Source of the DNA: Phyllobacterium pellucidum | Lineage (GTDB): Bacteria; Pseudomonadota; Alphaproteobacteria; Rhizobiales; Rhizobiaceae | Direction: 5' to 3' | Length of the DNA stretch: 64,000 bases | Assembly (NCBI RefSeq): GCF_013327855.1 | Contig: NZ_JABUMX010000002.1 | Location: 310,001 to 374,000 of the forward strand | Part shown: one piece after another, positions 57,264-64,000 of the stretch | Position numbering within the stretch: the first letter of the stretch is position 1 | How the letters are laid out: each line of letters begins with the position of its first letter | Made by a program: the position numbers and the translations under genes | Notes under the pieces: generated by a model | What the model was told of the DNA's origin: nothing | Database searches by the model: none | What the model saw: only the letters and a program-made list of their open reading frames with translations

Positions 57264-59561
57264 ATGGCCAACGACAAAACGCCCAGCAGCTCTGACCTCG
57301 ATGAAAGCGCGCTGTTCTACCACCGCTTTCCTCAGCCGGGTAAGCTGGAAATCCAGGCCACCAAGACGCTCGGCAACCAGCGCGATCTCGCGCTCGCCTA
57401 TTCCCCCGGCGTTGCCGCTCCATGTCTTGCCATTCACGAAGACCCGGCGACCGCCGCTGACTATACGAGCCGCGCCAACCTCGTCGCCGTGGTTTCCAAC
57501 GGAACGGCGGTGCTTGGCCTTGGCAATATCGGCCCCCTCGCCTCCAAGCCGGTCATGGAAGGCAAGGCGGTGCTCTTCAAGAAGTTTGCCAATATCGACG
57601 TCTTCGACATCGAGATCGACGCCAAGGAAATCACCCGCATTGTCGACGTCGTCTCCGCGCTCGAACCGACCTTCGGCGGCATCAATCTCGAAGACATCAA
57701 GGCGCCGGAATGTTTTGAGGTCGAGGAACAGCTGCGCGCCAAGATGAACATCCCCGTCTTCCATGACGACCAGCACGGCACCGCCATCATCGTCGCCGCT
57801 GCAATCCTCAACGGCATGGAGCTTGCCGGCAAGGACCTTTCCAAGATCAAGATCGTTGCCTCGGGCGCCGGCGCTGCCGCCCTCGCCTGCCTCAATCTTC
57901 TCGTGAAGCTTGGTGCGGACCGCAAGAACATCTGGGTCTGCGACATTGACGGCGTTGTTTACGAGGGCCGCAATACGCTGATGGACCGCTGGAAATCGGT
58001 CTATGTGCAAAAGACCGATGCGCGCGTCCTAGCCGATGTCATCGGCGGGGCCGACGTCTTCCTCGGCCTTTCTGCTGCAGGCGTGCTCAAGCCAGAGCTT
58101 CTCAAGCAGATGGCGCCGAACCCGCTGATCATGGCGCTCGCCAATCCGACACCGGAGATCATGCCGGAGGAGGCCCGCGCCGCGCGAGCCGACGCGATGA
58201 TCTGCACCGGCCGCTCCGATTTCCCCAACCAGGTCAACAACGTCCTTTGCTTCCCCTATATCTTCCGCGGCGCGCTCGATTGCGGCGCGAGAGCGATCAA
58301 CGAAGAGATGAAGATGGCCGCCGTCCAGGCCATCGCGGCGCTCGCCCGCGAAGAACCATCCGACGTTGCTGCCCGCGCCTATTCGGGCGAGACGCCGACC
58401 TTCGGACCGAATTACCTCATTCCCTCGCCCTTCGACCCCCGCCTCATCTTGCGCATCGCCCCGGCCGTCGCCAAGGCAGCCATGGATACCGGCGTCGCCG
58501 AGCGTCCGATCGACGACTTCGATGCTTATCTTGACCGCTTGAACCGCTTCGTCTTCCGGTCCGGACTGATCATGAAGCCGATCTTCACGAAGGCGAAAAC
58601 GGCCGAGAAGAAGCGCGTGATCTATGCCGATGGCGAGGACGAACGCGTCCTGCGCGCCGCACAGGTCGTGCTCGAGGAAGGGATTGCGCTGCCGACGCTG
58701 ATCGGACGCCCGCAGGTGATCGAGACGCGCCTCAAGCGCTACGGCCTGAAGATCAAGGTCGGCAAGGACTTCGATATCATCAACCCCGAGGACGATCCGC
58801 GCTACCGCGATTACGTCGATCTTCTGGTCAAGCTCACCGGGCGGCGCGGCACCACCCCGGAAGTGGCGCGCACCATGGTTCGCGCCAGCAGCACCGTCAT
58901 TGCGGCGCTCGCCATCGTGCGCGGCGAGGCCGACGCCATGATCTGCGGGCTTGAAGGACGTTTCGAGCGGCATTTGCGCAATGTCGACCAGATCATCGGC
59001 AAGCTTGAAGGCATCCGCAATTTCTCGGCGCTCAGCCTGCTTATTTCGCAGCGCGGCGTTCTCTTCCTCACCGACACCTATGTGAGCATCGATCCGACCG
59101 CCGAGGAGATCGCCGAAAAGACCGTGCTCGCGGCGAGCGAAATCAGCCGCTTCGGCATCGAGCCAAAGGCGGCCTTGCTGTCGCATTCGAATTTCGGCTC
59201 GCGCGATTCCGAAAGCGCCGCAAAGATGCGCCATGCATCCGAACTGCTCCGTGCCAAGGCACCGCATCTCGAGCAGGACGGCGAAATGCATGGCGATTCG
59301 GCGCTGTCGCAGGTGCTTCGCGAACGCGTGCTGCCGCATTCGCGGCTGAACGGCGAGGCCAATCTCCTCGTCTTCCCCAATCTCGATGCTGCGAACATCA
59401 CGCTCAATGTGGTCAAGAGCGTTACCGACGCGCTCCATGTCGGGCCGATCCTGCTCGGCGCTGCCAAGCCGGCCCATATCCTGACGCCTTCCGTGACATC
59501 GCGCGGCATCGTCAACATGACTGCACTTGCCGTGGTGGAGGCATCACAGCGCGTTGATTGA
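57264..59561 (+). CDS. maeB: NADP-dependent malic enzyme with phosphotransacetylase-like domain
   Basis: Oxidatively decarboxylates malate to pyruvate. The 765-residue protein is the large bacterial type. The malic enzyme half (residues about 10-430) has [33 protein letters not shown] and ALANPTPEI; the C-terminal half is phosphotransacetylase-like (from about 440 on, with [12 protein letters not shown]) but acts only in regulation. The ATG at 57264 follows GGAAGGA; a GTG at 57225 would add 13 residues. The 229-base upstream region has no gene. Confidence 0.95.
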   Translation: MANDKTPSSSDLDESALFYHRFPQPGKLEIQATKTLGNQRDLALAYSPGVAAPCLAIHEDPATAADYTSRANLVAVVSNGTAVLGLGNIGPLASKPVMEGKAVLFKKFANIDVFDIEIDAKEITRIVDVVSALEPTFGGINLEDIKAPECFEVEEQLRAKMNIPVFHDDQHGTAIIVAAAILNGMELAGKDLSKIKIVASGAGAAALACLNLLVKLGADRKNIWVCDIDGVVYEGRNTLMDRWKSVYVQKTDARVLADVIGGADVFLGLSAAGVLKPELLKQMAPNPLIMALANPTPEIMPEEARAARADAMICTGRSDFPNQVNNVLCFPYIFRGALDCGARAINEEMKMAAVQAIAALAREEPSDVAARAYSGETPTFGPNYLIPSPFDPRLILRIAPAVAKAAMDTGVAERPIDDFDAYLDRLNRFVFRSGLIMKPIFTKAKTAEKKRVIYADGEDERVLRAAQVVLEEGIALPTLIGRPQVIETRLKRYGLKIKVGKDFDIINPEDDPRYRDYVDLLVKLTGRRGTTPEVARTMVRASSTVIAALAIVRGEADAMICGLEGRFERHLRNVDQIIGKLEGIRNFSALSLLISQRGVLFLTDTYVSIDPTAEEIAEKTVLAASEISRFGIEPKAALLSHSNFGSRDSESAAKMRHASELLRAKAPHLEQDGEMHGDSALSQVLRERVLPHSRLNGEANLLVFPNLDAANITLNVVKSVTDALHVGPILLGAAKPAHILTPSVTSRGIVNMTALAVVEASQRVD

Positions 59562-59652
59562 GACAGGGACCGTCTTATTGCTGCCGCATGGCCGTGGATG
59601 GTTCAGGCGCATTCGCACCCGTCGAATGCCCCTGAACTTTCCGGACCGCCTC

Positions 59653-60711
59653 ATGCATCGGACACTCCAATCTGCCATCATCGCCGCTGCCGCAATTCTC
59701 GCGACGGCCCCGCTTGCTTATGCCAATTCCGACAATTGTGTCCGGATGCAGGAACGTCTCGACCAATTGAACAGCAATGCCGATGTCGACGACTACGAGT
59801 TGCAACTGCGCCGCGACCGCGTGGTGGCTGCGCTCGATGCCAATGACTGCCCCATCATTGACTCGCCCATTCACGATGAGCCGCGTTACGACATGCCGCT
59901 GCGCGATCAACCGGTACCGGATTATCCGGTGCACGAGGCACCCCAGCGCGATTACCCGCTGCGTGACACGCCACGGCGTGCGACTGCCGCGCCTTCCTAT
60001 GAGATTTATGGAACCGAGCCGGAACCTGTCGAGCCGGAAATGAGCACGGCCCCCGTCTTCGGCGGACGTTACCAGACCCTCTGCGTGCGCAGTTGCGACG
60101 GCTATTATTTCCCGATCTCCTACGATACGGGTGCGGAAAATTTCGCGCGCGATCAGGCGCAATGCCAGTCTCAATGTACCGGTGCGAAACTGTTTTATCG
60201 GCCGACCGAGAACCAGGACCCCGCCGCGATGATTTCGCTGCGCGGCGATGCCTACCGGAGCACGCCGAACGCCTTCAAATTCCGCAAGGTCGGCGCCAAT
60301 GGAACGCCGCAATGCAGCTGTCAAAAGACGGCCGGCGACTTCAAGGCACTCGGCGATCCGAGGAAAGTGGCAGCGCCAACGCCCAAACCTGCTATAGCCG
60401 AGCCGGCCAAGCCGGCCGTACCACGGGTCGAGACCGCGACGCCTGCCGAGGCTGCAAAGCCATCAGCCCAACCGCAAGAGACGAAGACCGAGCCTGCCGT
60501 TACCGCCGGCGAGCCCGCGACGCAGGCCTCCTCGATTATTCAGCTCGGGGAACCAGAGGCGAAAAAAACCGAGGTGGAGAAACCGAAGCCGCTCACCGAA
60601 GACAAGCCGATCGATCCCAACCGCAAGGTCAGGGTCGTCGGGCCAACGTTCCTTCCCGACCAAAAAGGGGCAGCAGATCCGCAAGTTCCGGACCAGAAGT
60701 CAGCCCGGTAA
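59653..60711 (+). CDS. DUF2865 family exported protein
   Basis: A 352-residue exported protein. The signal peptide is [20 protein letters not shown] with cleavage after AYA; an ATG at 59626 would add nine residues. After an Asp/Pro/Tyr-rich region of short repeats such as YPLRDTP, the DUF2865 domain has [19 protein letters not shown] and [12 protein letters not shown] with paired cysteines, and a Pro/Lys-rich tail. The function is unknown. The last 83 bases overlap gltX, which is read in the opposite direction. Confidence 0.82.
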   Translation: MHRTLQSAIIAAAAILATAPLAYANSDNCVRMQERLDQLNSNADVDDYELQLRRDRVVAALDANDCPIIDSPIHDEPRYDMPLRDQPVPDYPVHEAPQRDYPLRDTPRRATAAPSYEIYGTEPEPVEPEMSTAPVFGGRYQTLCVRSCDGYYFPISYDTGAENFARDQAQCQSQCTGAKLFYRPTENQDPAAMISLRGDAYRSTPNAFKFRKVGANGTPQCSCQKTAGDFKALGDPRKVAAPTPKPAIAEPAKPAVPRVETATPAEAAKPSAQPQETKTEPAVTAGEPATQASSIIQLGEPEAKKTEVEKPKPLTEDKPIDPNRKVRVVGPTFLPDQKGAADPQVPDQKSAR

Positions 60712-62002
60712 GCGCGATGCGCAGCGGCATGAACAGGCCCTTGCCCTTGCGCCCGCTTTGATCCTTGACCGCATCGGTCCACTGTTTCCAGGTCTCGCGG
60801 CTCCAGGGCTCGGCCGGCAGCAGGTCGAAGGCGGCGCGCACGAAATCAATATCCTCCGCGGCCACAGCCACATCCGTTGCGGGCCCCTCGTTCACGATCG
60901 TCCACCAGGCGGCGGCATCTGAAACCTTCGAAAGGTTGCCGCGCACGGCGAGCCAGAAGGCTCCCGCCCGGTCGCCCTTAATGCCAAGCGCTGCGAGCCG
61001 TTCACTGACTTCCTCGAAAGGCATCGCATGGATCAGGGCACGGTTGAGCGCATCGAGATCGGCAGGATCGAATTTCGAAGCGGATTTCGATGTCGCAGCC
61101 GGATCGAAAATCGCGGCCAGCGAAGCCATGTCCGGTAGGGCCGTAACATTTTCCGATGTGCCGATCAGCACGGCAAGGCTTGCCACCGCCATCGGCTCGT
61201 AGCCATCGCGGCGCAGGCTGCCGATCGACAATGCCCCGGTGCGCTTGGAAATACCTTCGCCAGATGCCGTAGTCAGGAGATTGATATGGCCGAGCGCCGG
61301 AACCTTCGCGCCCAGCGCCTCGATAATCGAGATCTGGACGCCGCTATTGGTGATGTGGTCATTGCCGCGGATGATATGGGTAATGTCCATGTCGATATCG
61401 TCGACCACTGAAGTGAAGGTATAAAGATAGGTCCCGTCTTCTCGCACCAGGACCGGATCGGACAGCGAGGAGAGATCGACGGTTTCGCGGCCGCGCACCA
61501 GATCGTCCCAATGAACCTCGGTGCGTGCTATCGCAAACGGATCGTCCTTGAAATTCGGCAGCAGAAAACGCCAGTGCGGCCGGCGACCCTCGGCCTCGAG
61601 CTTCTCCCGATCGGCAGCGGTCAGCTTTAACGCCTCGCGGCCATAGATCGGCGGCAGCCGGCGCGCCAGCCGCAGCTTGCGCTTGCGCTCGAGTTCCTCG
61701 GCGGTCTCGTAGCACGGATAAAGGACGCCTGCTGCCGTGAGCTTTTCGGCAGCAGCGTCATAGAGCGGGATGCGCTTCGACTGATATTCGATGCGCACTG
61801 GCTCGATGCCGAGCCATTCAAGATCGGCGATCGTTGCCTCGGCATATTCCGTCTTCGAACGCAAGGTATCCGTATCGTCGAAGCGCAGGATGAATTGCCC
61901 CTTGTTCTGCAGCGCGAACAGCCAGTTGAACAAGGCTATGCGTGTGTTGCCGATATGGATGAAGCCGGTAGGAGACGGTGCAAAACGGACGATGGTGGTC
62001 AT
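60629..62002 (-). CDS. gltX: Glutamate--tRNA ligase
   Basis: Class I synthetase of 457 residues. The HIGH motif is in [13 protein letters not shown] and the KMSKS-like motif in [12 protein letters not shown]. The C-terminal anticodon-binding domain ends [10 protein letters not shown], inside the region shared with the convergent DUF2865 gene. Alphaproteobacteria often carry two gltX genes, one of which can make misacylated Glu-tRNA(Gln); which type this is cannot be said from sequence alone. Confidence 0.95.
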   Translation of the reverse strand: MTTIVRFAPSPTGFIHIGNTRIALFNWLFALQNKGQFILRFDDTDTLRSKTEYAEATIADLEWLGIEPVRIEYQSKRIPLYDAAAEKLTAAGVLYPCYETAEELERKRKLRLARRLPPIYGREALKLTAADREKLEAEGRRPHWRFLLPNFKDDPFAIARTEVHWDDLVRGRETVDLSSLSDPVLVREDGTYLYTFTSVVDDIDMDITHIIRGNDHITNSGVQISIIEALGAKVPALGHINLLTTASGEGISKRTGALSIGSLRRDGYEPMAVASLAVLIGTSENVTALPDMASLAAIFDPAATSKSASKFDPADLDALNRALIHAMPFEEVSERLAALGIKGDRAGAFWLAVRGNLSKVSDAAAWWTIVNEGPATDVAVAAEDIDFVRAAFDLLPAEPWSRETWKQWTDAVKDQSGRKGKGLFMPLRIALTGLTSGPELADLLPLFGREGTLARRP

Positions 62003-62035
62003 TGGTGGGGCATATCGGATGGCGCCTGCAATGGC

Positions 62036-62067
62036 AATATGGGCCGCGATTGCGCGCGGCCCATATT
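62036..62067. terminator. Strong hairpin between the ABC exporter gene and gltX
   Basis: AATATGGGCCGCG (62036-62048) pairs perfectly with CGCGGCCCATATT (62055-62067), a 13-bp stem with a 6-base loop, 4 bases past the ABC exporter stop. On the minus strand it can end the exporter transcript before gltX, although the U tract is short. Confidence 0.7.
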
Positions 62068-62070
62068 TCT

Positions 62071-63885
62071 TTAGTCGTCGTTGAGGACGAGGCCCTTCGT
62101 CAACTCCAGCGCCTGCCGTTCAAACAGACTGCGGTAGATCCCGCCCCCGAGCCGGATCAGCGCCTCATGGTTCCCCTCCTCGACGATCTTGCCGTGGTCG
62201 AAGACCAGCAGCCGGTCAAGCGAGCGCACCGTGGAAAGACGATGCGCAATCACGAGCGTCGTCCGTCCTTGCATCAGCCGCTCCATCGCCTGCTGGATCA
62301 GCACTTCGGATTCTGAATCGAGGCTCGATGTCGCCTCGTCCAGAATGAGGATCGGTGCATCCGCAAGGAACGCCCTGGCGATCGCCACACGTTGCCGCTC
62401 ACCGCCCGAAAGCTTGACACCACGTTCGCCGACGAGCGTGCTGTAGCCCTTGGGCAACGCCGAGATGAACTCGTGCGCGCTTGCCTGCCGCGCCGCTTCC
62501 TCGATCTCCTCCTGTGAGGCGCCGGGACGGGCATAGGCGATGTTCTCCGCCAGCGTCCGGTGAAACAGGATCGGCTCCTGCTGCACGATGGCGATCTGCT
62601 GGCGCAGCGACGCCTGCCGCACCTCGGCGATATCCTGACCGTCGATCAGAATCCGGCCCGCCTTCACGTCGTGCAGCCGCTGGATCAGCTTGACGAATGT
62701 CGTCTTGCCTGACCCGGAATGACCGACGAGTCCCACCCGCTCGCCCGCCCGGATCGTCACCGAGAACCGGTCATAGAGCGGCAGGCGGTGCGCACCGTAG
62801 AGGAAGGTGACGTTGTCGAATTCAATCCTGCCTTCGGTGATGACAATCGGCTTTGCACCTGGACGATCCTCGATGCCGAGGCGTTGACTCTGAATATCAA
62901 CCAGTTCCTCCATGTCGTTGATCGAGCGCTGCAAGTTGCGGATGTGCATCCCGACTTCGCGCAAATATCCCTGCAGGATGAAGAACGACGTCAGCACGAA
63001 AGTGATGTCACCGGCGCTGGCATTTCCGTCTGCCCAGAGGATAAGCGCAAAACCGATCACCGCCGCCCGCAGAAAGAGCAGCATCGTGCCTTGTGTCGTC
63101 CCGTTCCACGTCCCCCTGATCCAGGTGCGCGCCGTCCGGTCCTTCCACTTGTCCAGAACCTTGACGAGACGCGCATCCTCGCGGCTTTCCGCGCCAAAGC
63201 CCTTAACCACCATGTTGCAGCTGACGGCGTCCGCAAGCGAACCGCCGAGCTTCGTATCCCAGCGATTGGCAAGGCTTGCCATCGGCGCGACGAAGCCGAG
63301 CGACATCATCACCGTGACAGTGACGAAAACCAGCGAACCTATGCCGATAATGACGCCCATCAGCGGCCAGTACCAGGCCATCAGGATCGTCGATCCTGCG
63401 AGCATGATGATCGATGGGAACAAGGCCAGCAGCAGCGTATCGTTAAGCAGGTCGAGCGCCCACATGCCGCGCGTTACCTTGCGCACGGTCGATCCGGCAA
63501 AGCTGTTCGCGTGCCAGTCGGTCGAGAAACGCTGGATGCGAAAGAATGCGCCGGAAGCGATGTCGGTCATCATCTTCAAGGTCAGGTGCGTCACGGCAAC
63601 GAAGGTGACGTGCCTGAGAATGATCGCCCCGAGCGACAGGGCAAGCAGCGCCCCGAACGCCGCCATTGCGGCATTCCAGACAATTTCCTCACGGGCGTGC
63701 CCATTGACGACGGCATCGACGAGGCGGCCAGAATAGAGCGGCGTCAATACGTCGGCAAGGGTCGAAAGCATGACCGCCCCGGCGATAATGCCCACGCGCA
63801 CCGGCTGTTTTTGCCAGTGGTGCCAGGTGAATCCGAGAACGGCGCGGAATGCTCCCCCGCGCAGGTTGAAACGCAAAAAATTCAT
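62071..63885 (-). CDS. ABC transporter with fused permease and ATP-binding domains
   Basis: A 604-residue half-transporter. Residues about 30-330 form the six-helix membrane domain, and the ATPase follows with Walker [11 protein letters not shown]-loop VQQEPILFH, signature [14 protein letters not shown] and Walker [13 protein letters not shown]. It resembles exporters of the MsbA/multidrug type; the substrate is not known. The end LVLNDD is followed by a strong hairpin. The partial frame upstream at the window edge could be a partner gene. Confidence 0.92.
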   Translation of the reverse strand: MNFLRFNLRGGAFRAVLGFTWHHWQKQPVRVGIIAGAVMLSTLADVLTPLYSGRLVDAVVNGHAREEIVWNAAMAAFGALLALSLGAIILRHVTFVAVTHLTLKMMTDIASGAFFRIQRFSTDWHANSFAGSTVRKVTRGMWALDLLNDTLLLALFPSIIMLAGSTILMAWYWPLMGVIIGIGSLVFVTVTVMMSLGFVAPMASLANRWDTKLGGSLADAVSCNMVVKGFGAESREDARLVKVLDKWKDRTARTWIRGTWNGTTQGTMLLFLRAAVIGFALILWADGNASAGDITFVLTSFFILQGYLREVGMHIRNLQRSINDMEELVDIQSQRLGIEDRPGAKPIVITEGRIEFDNVTFLYGAHRLPLYDRFSVTIRAGERVGLVGHSGSGKTTFVKLIQRLHDVKAGRILIDGQDIAEVRQASLRQQIAIVQQEPILFHRTLAENIAYARPGASQEEIEEAARQASAHEFISALPKGYSTLVGERGVKLSGGERQRVAIARAFLADAPILILDEATSSLDSESEVLIQQAMERLMQGRTTLVIAHRLSTVRSLDRLLVFDHGKIVEEGNHEALIRLGGGIYRSLFERQALELTKGLVLNDD

Positions 63886-63915
63886 GACAATGTCCGGCGC
63901 CCAATTGCACCGGCC

Positions 63916-64000
63916 TCACAGATAATCAGGAACGAGCTTGCCGTGTAGTGGATAGGAATCAGTACGGCAGAAGTGATTTGGCGACTTGCCCGAATACGGG
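63916..64000 (-). CDS. Possible C-terminus of a further gene (window edge)
   Basis: The minus strand from base 64000 can be read for 27 residues as PYSGKSPNHFCRTDSYPLHG and KLVPDYL to a TGA at 63916-63918. This short fragment may be the end of a gene outside the window; there is too little to tell, and the 31-base gap to the ABC gene would fit an operon. Confidence 0.25.
   Translation of the reverse strand, partial: PYSGKSPNHFCRTDSYPLHGKLVPDYL

Noticed and set aside
58029-59477. Minus-strand frame of about 480 codons inside maeB
   Set aside because: Shadow of the malic enzyme gene; no ribosome binding site and low-complexity composition.

Overview
The window is chromosomal DNA of an alphaproteobacterium of the order Hyphomicrobiales (Rhizobiales), probably near Phyllobacteriaceae, Brucellaceae or Rhizobiaceae. 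The evidence is the set of alphaproteobacterial proteins (CckA, MbfA, a GPR/RgsE-type polar growth protein, a one-cysteine DksA, several rhizobial DUF families), an Irr-type iron control element at mbfA, a direct-repeat GTTC-N7-GTTC SOS box at recA, and high-GC codon use. I could not run searches, so the genus is not fixed.

Layout. 1-8.1 kb: the N-terminal part of a glutaminase, rpsD, secreted proteins of unknown role (extensin-like, DUF3008, DUF992), an HxlR regulator divergent from an NAD(P)-binding protein across a perfect palindrome, an LLM flavin monooxygenase, an unrecognised protein and an EF-hand-like exported protein. 8.2-16.6 kb: housekeeping block murI, trmJ, icd, YciI-like, a frameshifted lipoprotein gene in an AT-rich gap, alaS and recA. 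16.7-25.8 kb: pseudouridine catabolism (psuK-psuG), an OmpA lipoprotein, a type II toxin-antitoxin pair, an SDR protein with an altered active site, an ArsR-type regulator divergent from a NIPSNAP/ABM pair, mbfA, a LysE-type exporter and cysK. 26-32.1 kb: cckA, a FliO-domain protein, an IS1182-family insertion sequence with a broken transposase, and a dksA-type gene. The IS sits at a terminator hairpin that it has duplicated.

32.4-43 kb: a SixA-like phosphatase, a YcjX/YcjF-like pair, folP-folK without folB, a DUF922 protein, a ferredoxin reductase and 2Fe-2S ferredoxin, an Hpt-like protein lacking the phospho-accepting histidine, and a large lipoprotein alpha/beta hydrolase. 43.4-57 kb is envelope biology: a 1711-residue GPR/RgsE-like protein with 17 exact-length 29-residue repeats, a Mla-type lipid transport operon (MlaE with fused STAS, MlaF, MlaD, auxiliary lipoprotein), a dipeptide epimerase that may act in murein peptide recycling, an MFS transporter, a glycosyltransferase, and an LpxH-like phosphohydrolase. 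57-64 kb: malic enzyme, a DUF2865 protein whose 3' end overlaps gltX on the opposite strand by 83 bp, and an ABC exporter.

Most of the window is ordinary core genome. No CRISPR array, phage, rRNA or tRNA gene was seen. The most interesting signals are the repeat architecture of the polar growth protein, the terminator-targeting IS, two proteins of known folds without their key catalytic residue, and several clear regulatory palindromes.
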